Shown: positions 24,992 through 34,712 of the stretch, in pieces
Position numbering within the stretch: position 1 is the stretch's first letter
Layout: every line of letters starts with the position of its first letter
Source: Granulicella mallensis MP5ACTX8
Lineage (GTDB): Bacteria; Acidobacteriota; Terriglobia; Terriglobales; Acidobacteriaceae
NCBI RefSeq assembly: GCF_000178955.2
Contig: NC_016631.1
Location: forward strand, 5,332,001 to 5,396,000
Direction: 5' to 3'
Length of the DNA stretch: 64,000 nucleotides
Notes under the pieces: generated by a model
Told to the model about the DNA's origin: nothing
The model's database searches: none
Seen by the model: only the letters and a program-made list of their open reading frames with translations
Position numbers and translations under genes: made by a program

Positions 24992-25804
24992 ATGTTCGCT
25001 TCCCTATTGTCCAAGAGTTCTAAACCACTCATCCTGGCCTCACTCGTGCTCACGCTGAGCGGTTGTAATAACGCACTAAAGTCGCCTGTCGTTCAGGCCT
25101 CGGCACCTACAGGCATCAAGAATGTGATGCTCGTGCATGGGGCGTGGGCTGACGGCTCTAGCTGGACCAGCGTCATTGCGATGCTGACTGCCGACGGTTA
25201 CAACGTGACGGCAGTACAACTCCCGCTGACATCGCTGGCAGATGATGTGGCAGTCGTGCAGCGCGCCCTGGCACGCGAAACCGGCAAGACCTTGCTCGTA
25301 GGCCATTCCTACGGTGGAGTGGTCATCACACAGGCCGGGATCGACCCTAAGGTGGCAGGTCTGGTCTATGTGTCCGCCTATGCGCCTGCTTCGGGAGAGT
25401 CCGCGTTCACACTGAACGGCACCGTCCCAACTACTCCGATCATGAGTGATTTGTCTATGGATGCCTCTGGCTTTTTAACGATCTCCAATGCGGGAGTCGC
25501 CGCTGATTTCGCGCAGGATTTGTCACCTGCCGATCAGGTAACAGTCGCAACAACGCAGGGACCCATCTCAGCTTCAAACGCACTCTTTGCATCTGTGACA
25601 CAAGTAGCCTGGAAAAATGGCATCCCTAGCTGGTATATCGTCGCGAGCAACGATAGAGTCATTTCTCCGGCGCTTGAGGCGACCATGGCAAAGCGGATGA
25701 ACGCCACGACCATCACTCTTGCATCGGGGCATCTGTCCATGATTAGCCACCCTTCGGATGTATCGGCTTTCATCGAGAAGGCAGCCAGTTCGCTGCAACC
25801 ATAA
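24992..25804 (+). CDS. lipoprotein alpha/beta hydrolase, copy 2
   Basis: 270 aa from the ATG at 24992. The N-terminus is a lipoprotein signal with lipobox LTLSGC, so the enzyme would be attached to a membrane rather than free. The domain parallels copy 1: LVHGAWADGSSW, GHSYGG with Ser106, SNDRVIS, and a late SGHLSMIS histidine. Against copy 1 the core is highly similar while the export signals differ. Substrate unknown. Confidence 0.88.
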   Translation: MFASLLSKSSKPLILASLVLTLSGCNNALKSPVVQASAPTGIKNVMLVHGAWADGSSWTSVIAMLTADGYNVTAVQLPLTSLADDVAVVQRALARETGKTLLVGHSYGGVVITQAGIDPKVAGLVYVSAYAPASGESAFTLNGTVPTTPIMSDLSMDASGFLTISNAGVAADFAQDLSPADQVTVATTQGPISASNALFASVTQVAWKNGIPSWYIVASNDRVISPALEATMAKRMNATTITLASGHLSMISHPSDVSAFIEKAASSLQP

Positions 25805-25854
25805 ATCTCCGACGAGCGCCCAAAACTGAAGAGATGCTCCACGGAAGATCATTG

Positions 25855-25889
25855 TTCAGACAGGCTGCCTTACTGGTAGCCTGTCTGAA
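25855..25889. terminator. bidirectional terminator between convergent genes
   Basis: TTCAGACAGGCTGCC pairs with GGTAGCCTGTCTGAA (one G-U wobble) around a five-base loop. It lies between the + strand hydrolase and the - strand secretin gene and has TTTC on one side, suiting termination from both directions. Confidence 0.75.
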
Positions 25890-25926
25890 TTTCAACTCCC
25901 TATAGGCAAACATCGATGCAACTGGG

Positions 25927-28326
25927 CTACTTCTTCGCCTGGTCGATCTCGATGGTTGTATGCACTGGAGAGGCTTCCTGTTTCCCCTTCAAATTGGCGA
26001 GCGCCGTTGCGTTGACGAGAGCAACATCCGTCTTTCCGGGTGCGAGCGCGGTAAACTCAAGCGTCAACCGTGCGCCGTCGTGCTTCGGAGTTTTGACCGA
26101 TGAGGACGCGGACACGTGAATGCCGACGAGTCCAGGCGCGAGCACACTGCGGGTAAAGGTGAGGGGCGCACCGTCACTCGCCGTGGCCTGATCGGCATCC
26201 ACATTCGATAACGACAGATCATGAGGATCGAATTGTAAAAGCATCGGCAGCGACTGAGACTCTACAGCGCCATGGAAGTCGATGGACACCTTGAACGTTT
26301 CGCCTACGACACGATGATGTTCGTTGCTCGCGAAACTGACGGTCGTTGAATCCAGTTTTCCTGAGTCTGGCTTTCTTGTGTTGGACAAGATCTGGCCATC
26401 GCCCGCTAAGAGCTTCGAACTCCCTTTGCCGGGAAGAGTTTCATCCGCCAGGTCTTTGATCATCGCAGCCGCAGCTGTCGCCGCGGTCGTCTTCGGCCCC
26501 ACGTCTCTATCTGCCGGCTTCCGTACAGCGGGAGCGAAGGCTGAAGAATCTTCGCCAGTGGAAAGGCGCCTCAATTCGACGACGTTCGCAGTACCTGTAT
26601 CGATCGCGCGCAGGTTGAGCTTCTGCAACAGGGTCTCGCGAATGATGTGCGGGACCAGCAGGAAGACGATCTCATCGTTCTGCAATGTCTTCGTCTGGGT
26701 TCCGAACAGGTATTTGAGAACCGGCAACTCTCCCAGGCCCGGTGTGCCGGAGCCAGCAACACTATCCTGTTTCGTGACAAGCCCCGCAAGAATCGATGGC
26801 TCGCCATCCCTAAGCTTGATCGTTTGCTCGAGAACCTTCTGCCCGATCACAGGCTCCTGCACTCCGCTGATCGTGTCGTAAGTGTCGACCTGCGAGACCT
26901 CTACCTTCATCTTCAGAGAGACACTTCCATCGGAATGAACGGCAGGCGTGATGTCCATGTTGGTGCCAACATCGACATACGTGAACTGGGTCTGCACTCC
27001 AAGTGAACTCACCCCGCCTACAGGCGAGCTTAAGGATCCCGATGCAATCGGCACCCTCTGCCCTATCTTCAAAGTGGCCTTCTGGCCGTCTGTCGCCCGT
27101 AGACGAGGGTTCTGCAGGATCCTGGTATTGGTGTCCTGCAGAAGGGCATTTACTGTTCCACCAGTCACCGTGACGGCAAAGTTGGTCGCATTCGTATTAG
27201 CGAGCGTGTTGAGAGTAAAGCTGGAGGAGCTTTGACTTCCTGAATTCGAATTATTATTGGCTGCGTTGTTGTTATTGCTACTGCTGGCCTGTGGAGTGAG
27301 GCTGAAAGACTGGGGAAGAGTGATGCCCAGCGTGCGGGTCTTGTCCTTATCTACCTCCATCACAGCCACATCGATTACGACCTCTGGCTTCTCGCGGTCG
27401 AGGTCATTAATCAGCTTGCCCGCAAGCATCAACTCATCCGGCGTACCTCGCAAAACGATGGCATCCTGGGTTGAGACAAGGTAGATCTTGATTGCAGGAT
27501 CGAGCATGTTGCGAAGAGCGATGAGTATCTCGTTAGCATCATTCTGCTGGTCCGGGCTCGTCAGATAGAAGATCTGACAGGCCAACTGGTCCAGATCGGT
27601 TCTCTTCGTCCGGCTGTTCTGCGCTACAAGAATCGTGTTGGGAGTCAGCGGCTTATAAAACGTTCCTGACAGTGTCTCGACCACTCTCAAAGCCTCTTCA
27701 ACGTTGACGTCCTGGAGATCAACCGAGATACGCTTCGATTGATATTCAGGATCGAAAGCAATATTAAGCCCGGCAAGCTTTCCGAGACTTGTATAGATGC
27801 TCTTTACGTCCTCGGTCGCGTGGTATGTGACCATACTGTCCGATAAATGCTTGAGACTGACGGGAGCAGCAACGCTAGCATACTCATGCAGAAATTCATC
27901 TTCTTCGTTCTTCTGCTCTACGTGAGCAGGGTCTGACGTCGGCGTGAGCGCTGCCTGCTCGTGTTGAGCGATTCTTATCTCCTGAAGAGCGGTTTCATTG
28001 GATGGATCGATCTCTGCGGCGCGCATAAAACTGAGAATTGCGCCCGTGTAGTCGCCGTTCTGTCGGAGAACACGACCGCGATCTATGTGCTGAGTTGCAG
28101 CCATGAAACGCATATTTTGAAGATGCGTTTCATAGCGGATATCTTTTGGATTTTTATCGTGAGCCTGTTTGTATGCCTCGTAAGCGGCATCGTAGTCCTT
28201 CCTCGCCTCAGCCGTCTGCCCTTTCTTATCGAGAGCCTTCGCGCTTTCGCCCTGTGCGTTCTGCACAAATAGAAAGAGCGCGGCGAAGAACAAGGATAGG
28301 CACAGCAACTTCTTTTTCGTAATCAT
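25927..28326 (-). CDS. outer-membrane secretin (GspD/PilQ-like) with C-terminal cohesin-like domain
   Basis: 799 aa if translation starts at MITKKKLLCLSLFFAAL (28326); the frame is open further upstream, but this start gives a proper signal peptide. Order: signal peptide, TPR-like repeats (about 30-130), a secretin N0/STN region (ISVDLQDVNVEEALRVVE), N-domains (FYLTSPDQQNDANEILIAL), a Ser/Asn-rich spacer (SSSNNNNAANNNSNSGS), the secretin beta-barrel (ATDGQKATLKIGQRVPIA, VGTNMDITPAVHSDGSV, NDEIVFLLVPHII) and a C-terminal cohesin-like domain (VGETFKVSIDFHG to the end). Secretins form export pores for type II secretion or pili. No other secretion genes are adjacent, so this is an orphan copy. 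Confidence 0.88.
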   Translation of the reverse strand: MITKKKLLCLSLFFAALFLFVQNAQGESAKALDKKGQTAEARKDYDAAYEAYKQAHDKNPKDIRYETHLQNMRFMAATQHIDRGRVLRQNGDYTGAILSFMRAAEIDPSNETALQEIRIAQHEQAALTPTSDPAHVEQKNEEDEFLHEYASVAAPVSLKHLSDSMVTYHATEDVKSIYTSLGKLAGLNIAFDPEYQSKRISVDLQDVNVEEALRVVETLSGTFYKPLTPNTILVAQNSRTKRTDLDQLACQIFYLTSPDQQNDANEILIALRNMLDPAIKIYLVSTQDAIVLRGTPDELMLAGKLINDLDREKPEVVIDVAVMEVDKDKTRTLGITLPQSFSLTPQASSSNNNNAANNNSNSGSQSSSSFTLNTLANTNATNFAVTVTGGTVNALLQDTNTRILQNPRLRATDGQKATLKIGQRVPIASGSLSSPVGGVSSLGVQTQFTYVDVGTNMDITPAVHSDGSVSLKMKVEVSQVDTYDTISGVQEPVIGQKVLEQTIKLRDGEPSILAGLVTKQDSVAGSGTPGLGELPVLKYLFGTQTKTLQNDEIVFLLVPHIIRETLLQKLNLRAIDTGTANVVELRRLSTGEDSSAFAPAVRKPADRDVGPKTTAATAAAAMIKDLADETLPGKGSSKLLAGDGQILSNTRKPDSGKLDSTTVSFASNEHHRVVGETFKVSIDFHGAVESQSLPMLLQFDPHDLSLSNVDADQATASDGAPLTFTRSVLAPGLVGIHVSASSSVKTPKHDGARLTLEFTALAPGKTDVALVNATALANLKGKQEASPVHTTIEIDQAKK

Positions 28327-28411
28327 CGAGTGAAATCTACTTTCATAAAAGTACGTGGCCTCGTCCGGCACTCTTTGCCTGTAGATCCGGTGGAGAGAGA
28401 AAAGGGTTTGT

Positions 28412-28885
28412 CTAGGCCGATTTCTGCGGGCCCTTCGCTGCATTGCTGGCTCTCCACTCCCGCGGACTTACCCCAACATGCCGTACAAAGGCTCGGTAGA
28501 ATGCCACCCGATGCGAGAAACCGCACTCAACGGCGATTCGAGACACCCGCTGCGCTGGATCGAGAAGAAGCTGCTTTGCGTGCGCGAGCCTGCTCTCGAT
28601 CTGCCACGTGTACGGTGTTTTGCCCGTCGATCTCTTGAATGCCCGGGCAAAGTGTCCTACGGATAGATGACAAGCCAGCGCCAGCCCACGAACCGACACT
28701 CGGTCGTGAAGCGATGCCGCCATCAGATCTTTCGCCATCTGCACCTGCCATGGGTTAAGACGGGGACCTTGTGTGGCGTGACCTGCGGCATCCTCCGTGT
28801 CCGCCTTGCGAGATCCGTATTCCGGCTTTTGAGCGCAGGAAGACAGGGGATACTCGACACCGTATTGAGTGATGGAATCCTTCAT
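28412..28885 (-). CDS. short AraC-family regulator
   Basis: 157 aa made mostly of the AraC DNA-binding domain: helix-turn-helix 1 (VSVRGLALACHLSVGHFARAF) and 2 (VSRIAVECGFSHRVAFYRAF), ending HVGVSPREWR. There is no ligand-binding domain; the N-terminal 50 residues are short and polar. It lies 85 bases upstream of the secretin on the same strand. Similar stand-alone domains often act as activators with unknown signals. Confidence 0.85.
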   Translation of the reverse strand: MKDSITQYGVEYPLSSCAQKPEYGSRKADTEDAAGHATQGPRLNPWQVQMAKDLMAASLHDRVSVRGLALACHLSVGHFARAFKRSTGKTPYTWQIESRLAHAKQLLLDPAQRVSRIAVECGFSHRVAFYRAFVRHVGVSPREWRASNAAKGPQKSA

Positions 28886-29331
28886 TGTGTCCGATCAATG
28901 CAATAGACCGGGCCTCACTTGAGGATGTCACCCTGGCAAGGTAACCAAAACTGCGCAATCGTCATGAGGCGACGTGGGGTGTGCGTGAACAAATAGCAAT
29001 CGTTGCATCTTCTCGATCGGTCCAAACGATAACTGAGTACTTTAGGGAGGCTCGCCAGAAAGACCTTGTTGGCCGGTTCAAAGTCGCGAGCCCATCCCCT
29101 TTCCGGGTAAGCTATACAAAAACACGGGCACCACCCGCTCCTGCATTGGCTGTGCTTCACGAGCCTTCACGGCATTTGTGGCCGATTTCCGCTCTTTTCG
29201 AGGATGACGCTTAAGAAGCAACGGATATCGGCCCCAATGGGTCGACAATAGTGATGACGGCAAGGGCTGGTGAACGAATTTCGTCAGCGGTCTGGCATTC
29301 TATTGAGGTAAGAGGGAAATAAAGAACTCAC
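28886..29331. other. divergent intergenic region, no gene seen
   Basis: About 445 bases between the - strand AraC gene and the + strand aminotransferase. Open frames here (such as 28981-29214) lack ribosome sites and recognisable domains. The region should hold promoters for both sides, but no clear box stands out. Confidence 0.4.
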
Positions 29332-30513
29332 ATGAACGAAGAATTCCCAAGAATCAAGCGGCTCCCTGCCTATGTCTTCAACATCACCGGAGAGTTGAAG
29401 TCGGCTGCGCGTAAGCGTGGAGAAGACATTATCGACTTCGGCATGGGCAATCCTGACGGGGCAACCCCTTCGCACATCGTCGAGAAGATGATCGAGGCTG
29501 CCCGCAAGCAGCAGACGCACCGCTACTCGCTTTCAAAGGGCATCCCACGGCTTCGCAAGGCGATCTGCAACTGGTACGCACAGAGATACGGTGTTGACCT
29601 GGACCCAGCGACTGAAGCCATCATGACCATCGGCTCCAAGGAAGGGATCGCGCACCTGTGCCTGGCCGTGCTCGACAAGGGCGACACGGTGCTCGTACCC
29701 AATCCGAGCTATCCCATCCACATCTACGGTCCGGTCATCGCCGGGGCCGACGTGTTGAGTGTTCCGATTACGAACTCAACCGACGACTTCCTGACTCACA
29801 TTCAGGATGTGATTCCGCGCATGACACCGCGGCCGAAGGTTCTGATCGTAAACTTCCCAGCGAACCCCACCGCACAGTGCGTCGACCTGCCTTTCTTTGA
29901 GAAGCTGGTTGCCATCTGCAGGGAATATGGCATCTGGCTGGTGCATGACCTGGCGTACGCAGATATCGCGTTCGATGGCTATAAGCCTCCCAGTGTCATG
30001 CAGGTCCCCGGCGCAAAAGATATTGCCGTTGAGTTTTTCACTCTGTCGAAGAGTTACAACATGCCCGGATGGCGTGTCGGCTTTATGGTTGGTAACCAGA
30101 AACTCGTCGGTGCGCTCTCTCGCATTAAGAGTTACTTCGACTATGGAACCTTCACGCCGATTCAGGTCGCCTCTATCCTGGCGCTCGAAGGGCCTCAGGA
30201 GTGCGTCCAGCAGATCTGTGACACCTACCGCTCCCGGCGCGATGTACTAGTCCACGGCCTCAATAAGCTCGGCTGGGCGGTCGATATGCCTAAGGCGACC
30301 ATGTTCGCCTGGGCTAAAATTCCTGAACAGTACCAGCACCTGAAATCTCTTGAATTTTCAAAACTTGTTCTGGAAGAGGCGAAGGTGGCAGTAAGTCCGG
30401 GCATCGGCTTTGGAGAATATGGCGACGAATTCGTCCGCTTTTCGTTGATTGAAAACGAAGCGCGCATTCGCCAGGCATTGCGCGGATTCAAGGAGATGTT
30501 CGGACGGCGATAG
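29332..30513 (+). CDS. alaC: pyridoxal-phosphate aminotransferase, AlaC-like
   Basis: 393-aa fold-type I aminotransferase. Motifs: GMGNPDG, YSLSKGIPRLRKAI, PNPSYPIH, NFPANPTA, a likely PLP-binding Lys240 in TLSKSYNMPGWRVGF, and a C-terminal FVRFSLIENEARIRQA. The ordering and the MGNPDGATP start match glutamate-pyruvate transaminases of the AlaC type, which make alanine from pyruvate. A related assignment (aspartate or LL-DAP aminotransferase) cannot be excluded by sequence alone. Not linked to an operon. Confidence 0.85.
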   Translation: MNEEFPRIKRLPAYVFNITGELKSAARKRGEDIIDFGMGNPDGATPSHIVEKMIEAARKQQTHRYSLSKGIPRLRKAICNWYAQRYGVDLDPATEAIMTIGSKEGIAHLCLAVLDKGDTVLVPNPSYPIHIYGPVIAGADVLSVPITNSTDDFLTHIQDVIPRMTPRPKVLIVNFPANPTAQCVDLPFFEKLVAICREYGIWLVHDLAYADIAFDGYKPPSVMQVPGAKDIAVEFFTLSKSYNMPGWRVGFMVGNQKLVGALSRIKSYFDYGTFTPIQVASILALEGPQECVQQICDTYRSRRDVLVHGLNKLGWAVDMPKATMFAWAKIPEQYQHLKSLEFSKLVLEEAKVAVSPGIGFGEYGDEFVRFSLIENEARIRQALRGFKEMFGRR

Positions 30514-30642
30514 CACTGTCACTTCTGGGGATGGAATGAGGACAGGAGGATTGCCTCCCGTCGACGCAGAGCTCCGTGACTGCCGAGCCCCTGCGTCATT
30601 AGAATGAACGCGAACATGGCGCGTCTCATTAAGGAGAATCTA

Positions 30643-31362
30643 ATGGCCGACAACACCATCCTCGTCCCCGCAGTAGAACTCGCCGCAAAGAACAAAGCAC
30701 ACTTCCCCAGCGAGAGCCCCGAATACCGGCAGGCGCGCAACGCACTCCTCGCCGAGGAGATCGAACTGCGGCGCCACATCGAACGCGTTGCTGCCCTGCG
30801 GCGCACCCTTCCCCCCGGCGGGGTAATCCCCGAAGACTATACCTTCGAAGGCCAAAACGGCAGAGTCCGTCTCTCTCAACTCTTCGGCGACAAGGACACC
30901 CTCGTTCTCTACAGCATGATGTTCGGCCCGCAACGCGAACGAGCCTGTCCTATGTGCACCGCCATGCTCACGTCATGGGAGGGAACGGCCAGAAACCTGC
31001 GCGAACGTGTCGCGCTGGCCATCACCGCTCGCTCGCCGATCGAACGCCTCCTCGACTTCAAGAAAGAACGGGGTTGGAATAACCTTCAGCTCTACTCCGA
31101 CACCAAAGGCGACTACACCCGCGCCTATGTCAGCGCCGAGGATGCCGACGTTCCGGCTCTCGCAATCTTCACTCGCAGGGACGGCACAATCTACCACTTC
31201 TGGAGCGGAGAGATGAGTGGCGAGATGGCCGACCCCGGCCAGGACCCACGCGGAGCCCCGGACCTCGACCCCTTGTGGACGATCTTCGACCTCACACCCG
31301 CAGGCCGCGACGCCACCTGGTACCCAAAGCTCGAATACCCCAGCCTGACGACGATCAAGTGA
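30643..31362 (+). CDS. DUF899-family thioredoxin-like protein
   Basis: 239 aa from the ATG at 30643 (AAGGAG seven bases ahead). The family pattern is clear: VIPEDYTFEGQNGRVRLSQLF, VLYSMMFG, a Cys pair C102-P-M-C105 in ACPMCTAML, and a late DGTIYHFWSGEM. DUF899 proteins have a thioredoxin fold and are of unknown function; the CxxC suggests redox activity. Adjacent genes give no pathway hint. Confidence 0.88.
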   Translation: MADNTILVPAVELAAKNKAHFPSESPEYRQARNALLAEEIELRRHIERVAALRRTLPPGGVIPEDYTFEGQNGRVRLSQLFGDKDTLVLYSMMFGPQRERACPMCTAMLTSWEGTARNLRERVALAITARSPIERLLDFKKERGWNNLQLYSDTKGDYTRAYVSAEDADVPALAIFTRRDGTIYHFWSGEMSGEMADPGQDPRGAPDLDPLWTIFDLTPAGRDATWYPKLEYPSLTTIK

Positions 31363-31520
31363 CAACTTCGGGCCTCTTCATCGCCCGCCTATTGTTCTCG
31401 ACAGGTGCCTTCAGTTCCATTCAGTAGATAATGGATTGAATAAATAGAAAGATTGGAAGGCGTTAGGTCGGCGATTTTCTGAGATTGAAATCAAGATATT
31501 TGCCGTCCGCATTGCGATAT

Positions 31521-31997
31521 ATGGAATTACGATTTGCAAAAGTGTTTGACCTCCCTTCAATTGTCCAACTGATCAATGAAGCCTTTTCTGTCGAAGCGGC
31601 CTTTAAGGTTGGTGATCGCATAGACATTGAAGAAGTTAAAGGATTGTTCGACAAAGGATACTTTTTAGTACTGGAAGAAGACGGAATTCTTCAAGCGAAT
31701 GTGTATTTGGAATTGCGTGTCGAGCGAGCTTATCTGGGTCTACTGTCAATAAGGCAAGATCGCCAAGGTTCTGGTTTCGGCGCGCGTTTGATGGCCGCTG
31801 CGGAGAAGCTTGCACGCGAGTCGAATTGCCGTTTTATAGATCTTCGGATTGTAAATTTGCGCAAAGAGCTCTCACTCTTTTACGAGAAGCTGGGTTATCG
31901 CGTTGTCGGAGAAGAGCAAATAGACGCAGAGATACAAGCTAAGTTCACGCAATCCGCACATTTCATCAATATGTCGAAAGACCTGGCTCACAACTGA
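31521..31997 (+). CDS. GNAT-family N-acetyltransferase
   Basis: 158 aa from the ATG at 31521, giving the family start MELRFAKVFDLPSIVQLINEAF. An in-frame TTG at 31485 would add 12 residues. Acetyl-CoA loop motif RQDRQGSGFGARLM, then SNCRFIDLRIVNLRKELSLFYEKLGY. Substrate unknown. Base composition looks lower in GC than its neighbours, which may mean recent acquisition. Confidence 0.85.
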   Translation: MELRFAKVFDLPSIVQLINEAFSVEAAFKVGDRIDIEEVKGLFDKGYFLVLEEDGILQANVYLELRVERAYLGLLSIRQDRQGSGFGARLMAAAEKLARESNCRFIDLRIVNLRKELSLFYEKLGYRVVGEEQIDAEIQAKFTQSAHFINMSKDLAHN

Positions 31998-32085
31998 GAC
32001 TGTCAATTCTGATCTCAAGTTCATCCGACTTCCCCATTGAAATTGGGAATCTATCTGTGAACAGATCACCGCAGAATTGGCTTTT

Positions 32086-32170
32086 CTCTTCCGCCAAATG
32101 CCACTAAGTTATTGATTCTATGGTGGCACAGCAGGATTCAAACCTACGACTTCCACCGCGTGAAGGTAGC
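32086..32170 (-). repeat. degenerate tRNA-Val 3' half with downstream flank
   Basis: Positions 32121-32170 match the 3' half of the intact tRNA-Val gene at 46567-46617 at 47 of 51 positions (one missing base plus three changes), in the same orientation. About 35 bases beyond the 3' end (32086-32120) also match 46531-46566 with several differences. The 5' half is missing, so it is not a working tRNA. The pair forms a direct repeat around the hydrogenase cluster. The rest of this 327-base gap holds no gene. Confidence 0.75.
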
Positions 32171-32324
32171 GTTGAGCCAGCCGGTTGCACATTCTATTAG
32201 CCGGTACAGTCGGGGAAAACCGGTATTTTTGGGCTAGTAACGATCATTTCTTCTCCTCCCGAACCCTCTCCCGTGAAAATAGCCTCTCGTCGCTGTCAAG
32301 AGCGGCATCACCTGCGATGATGAT

Positions 32325-34709
32325 GTGCAAGCTGAAACATCGCCGATGATGGATACGGATGCAACAACCCGGCCAAAAGCAATTACCAGGCTCCAGGTTC
32401 AGGTGCGTGGCATTGTGCAAGGTGTCGGCTTCCGCCCGTTCGTGTACAAACTAGCTCACAGGCTGGGCCTCTCGGGCCACGTCTTCAACTCCACCTCCGG
32501 CGTCACTATCGAAATTGAAGGCAGTAAACCCGCCCTCGATTCCTTTCTAAAGACGCTAAGAACGGAGCCACCTCAACTCGCAGATATACAAGAAATAACC
32601 GTCTCGCACATCGTTCCGTTTGGGGTCGCGGGCTTCTCCATCCTCCACAGCCGCGAGGAGGGAGGCGCAATGGCTCTCGTTCCAGCAGACGCAGGCACCT
32701 GCGACGCGTGCTGGCAGGACTTTAGTGATCCCAATAACCGCCGCTTTGGCTATCCCTTCACCAACTGTATCCATTGTGGTCCGCGCTACACCATCACCGA
32801 GGGCATCCCGTATGACCGCCCCAGCACCACTATGTCAAACTTCACGATGTGCAGCGCCTGTGCGGCTGAATACGCTGACCCCAATGATCGCCGCTTCCAT
32901 GCGCAGCCCAATGCCTGCAGCCTCTGTGGACCTTCACTCGCGCTTCTTCCGCGCGGTGCCGCCTTGCCGGAATCATTTACAGACACAGATGCACTCCCCA
33001 TTCTTCATCACGCGCGTGGCCTTCTTCGCGAAGGAAAAATTCTCGCTGTCAAAGGCCTGGGCGGCTTCCTGTTCGCGTGTGATGCCACTAACGAAACTGC
33101 GGTCGCCGAACTTCGCCGCCGCAAACACCGTCCGCATAAACCATTCGCTTTAATGGTCCGCGACATCGACGCTGCTCGTGCGTTGTGCGGAATCACCACC
33201 GAAGATGAAGCCGCTCTTCGTCACCTGCGCCGCCCCGTCGTCATCCTTCCACGGCGTCTCGATACGAATCAGGTGCCTGGCATCGGGCTTAGTGTCGCTC
33301 CAGGCAACAACACTTTGGGGATTATGCTTCCCTACACCCCTCTGCATTACCTGCTCTTCAGCGATTCACCTCAGAAAGACTCGGCATTCTCTGCATTGGT
33401 AATGACCAGCGGCAATATCAGCGAAGAGCCTATTGTGATCTCGAACATTGACGCACTTCTACAGCTCGACGGAGTCGCCGACTGGTTCCTTCTGCATAAC
33501 CGCGAGATTGCCACGCGCGTTGACGACTCCGTCGTCCGCACCTTCGAAGGCCGTGAGCGCGTCCTCCGCCGGTCCCGAGGCTTTACTCCCCAGGCCCTAT
33601 CTCTGGCATCCGCGAATGAATCGGTCCATCCATCGGTACTGGCCTTTGGCGCCGAACTGAAGAACACCTTCTGCCTCACCCGAGATGGCCATGCCATTCT
33701 TAGTCAGCACATCGGAGACCTGCAGAATTACGAGACCTTGCAGTTCTTCGAGGAAACGCTTGCGAAGATGAAGCGTCTCTTCCGGGTCACGCCGCAGGCC
33801 GTCGCTTACGATTTGCATCCGCACTATATGAGTACCCGCATGGCGCTGGCCTCCAGTATTGAGCGCAAGATCGCCGTGCAGCATCACCACGCCCACATCG
33901 CCAGCTGTATGGCGGAAAATCACTTGAGCGGCGAGGTCATTGGTGTAGCGCTTGATGGTACCGGTTACGGCACCGACGGCAAGATCTGGGGCGGAGAATT
34001 TTTTACCGCCAACCTCGGCAGCTTCAGCCGTCGTGCGCACCTTCGCTACGTCCCGCTCCCCGGCGGCGATGCCGCTGTCCGTCAGCCCTGGCGCATGGCG
34101 CTCAGCTACCTGCGCGATGCCTTCGGCCCCGAGGTCCCCGATCTTGCCTGCCTCCGAGCTATCCCTCTAAAGCAGCGCGATATCGTCAACGCGATGATCG
34201 CTAACCAGATCCAGACCGTCGAGACGTCCTCCTGCGGCCGGCTCTTCGACGCCGTCGCTGCACTTCTCAACCTTTTCTCGGAAGTCACCTTCGAAGGCCA
34301 GGCCGCCATCGCGCTTGAAAGCATTGCGCTCGCCGGTGTCACCGGAGGCTATGAATTCGACCTGCACGATGGCGAACCCATCACGATAGACCTCCGTACC
34401 ACGATCCTCGCCATCGTCAACGACCTGGCCGCCGGCAAACCCGCCGGTGAGATATCCGCCCGCTTTCACAACACCTTGAGCACAGTGATTGCTGCAACCT
34501 GCTGCCGGATCCGGGACCTCAGTGGACTGGATCGAGTCTGTCTTAGCGGAGGAAGCTTCCAAAACATGGTGCTTTTACGTCCGACAGTGGTACAGTTACG
34601 CCGCCACGGCTTTCAGGTTTTTCTGCACTCTATGGTTCCGGCAAACGATGGTGGCATCTCGCTGGGACAGGCAGCCATAGCCTGCGAACGAATCCGAACA
34701 GGAGCGTGA
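32325..34709 (+). CDS. hypF: carbamoyltransferase/maturation protein HypF
   Basis: 794 aa. HypF makes the CN ligands of the [NiFe] site from carbamoyl phosphate. Domain order: acylphosphatase (about 25-110, VRGIVQGVGFRPFVY), two zinc fingers (CDACWQDF...CIHC and CSACAAEY...CSLC), a YrdC-like domain (LREGKILAVKGLGGFLFACD), and the Kae1-like carbamoyltransferase (VAYDLHPHYMSTRMA, HHHAHIASCMAENH, GVALDGTGYGTDG). GTG at 32325 is in frame; ATG at 32346 is an alternative. First gene of the hydrogenase block, three bases before hypC. Confidence 0.95.
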   Translation: MQAETSPMMDTDATTRPKAITRLQVQVRGIVQGVGFRPFVYKLAHRLGLSGHVFNSTSGVTIEIEGSKPALDSFLKTLRTEPPQLADIQEITVSHIVPFGVAGFSILHSREEGGAMALVPADAGTCDACWQDFSDPNNRRFGYPFTNCIHCGPRYTITEGIPYDRPSTTMSNFTMCSACAAEYADPNDRRFHAQPNACSLCGPSLALLPRGAALPESFTDTDALPILHHARGLLREGKILAVKGLGGFLFACDATNETAVAELRRRKHRPHKPFALMVRDIDAARALCGITTEDEAALRHLRRPVVILPRRLDTNQVPGIGLSVAPGNNTLGIMLPYTPLHYLLFSDSPQKDSAFSALVMTSGNISEEPIVISNIDALLQLDGVADWFLLHNREIATRVDDSVVRTFEGRERVLRRSRGFTPQALSLASANESVHPSVLAFGAELKNTFCLTRDGHAILSQHIGDLQNYETLQFFEETLAKMKRLFRVTPQAVAYDLHPHYMSTRMALASSIERKIAVQHHHAHIASCMAENHLSGEVIGVALDGTGYGTDGKIWGGEFFTANLGSFSRRAHLRYVPLPGGDAAVRQPWRMALSYLRDAFGPEVPDLACLRAIPLKQRDIVNAMIANQIQTVETSSCGRLFDAVAALLNLFSEVTFEGQAAIALESIALAGVTGGYEFDLHDGEPITIDLRTTILAIVNDLAAGKPAGEISARFHNTLSTVIAATCCRIRDLSGLDRVCLSGGSFQNMVLLRPTVVQLRRHGFQVFLHSMVPANDGGISLGQAAIACERIRTGA

Positions 34710-34712
34710 AGC

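Noticed and set aside
28981-29214. 77-codon frame in the AraC-AlaC gap
   Set aside because: No ribosome site, domain or conserved context.
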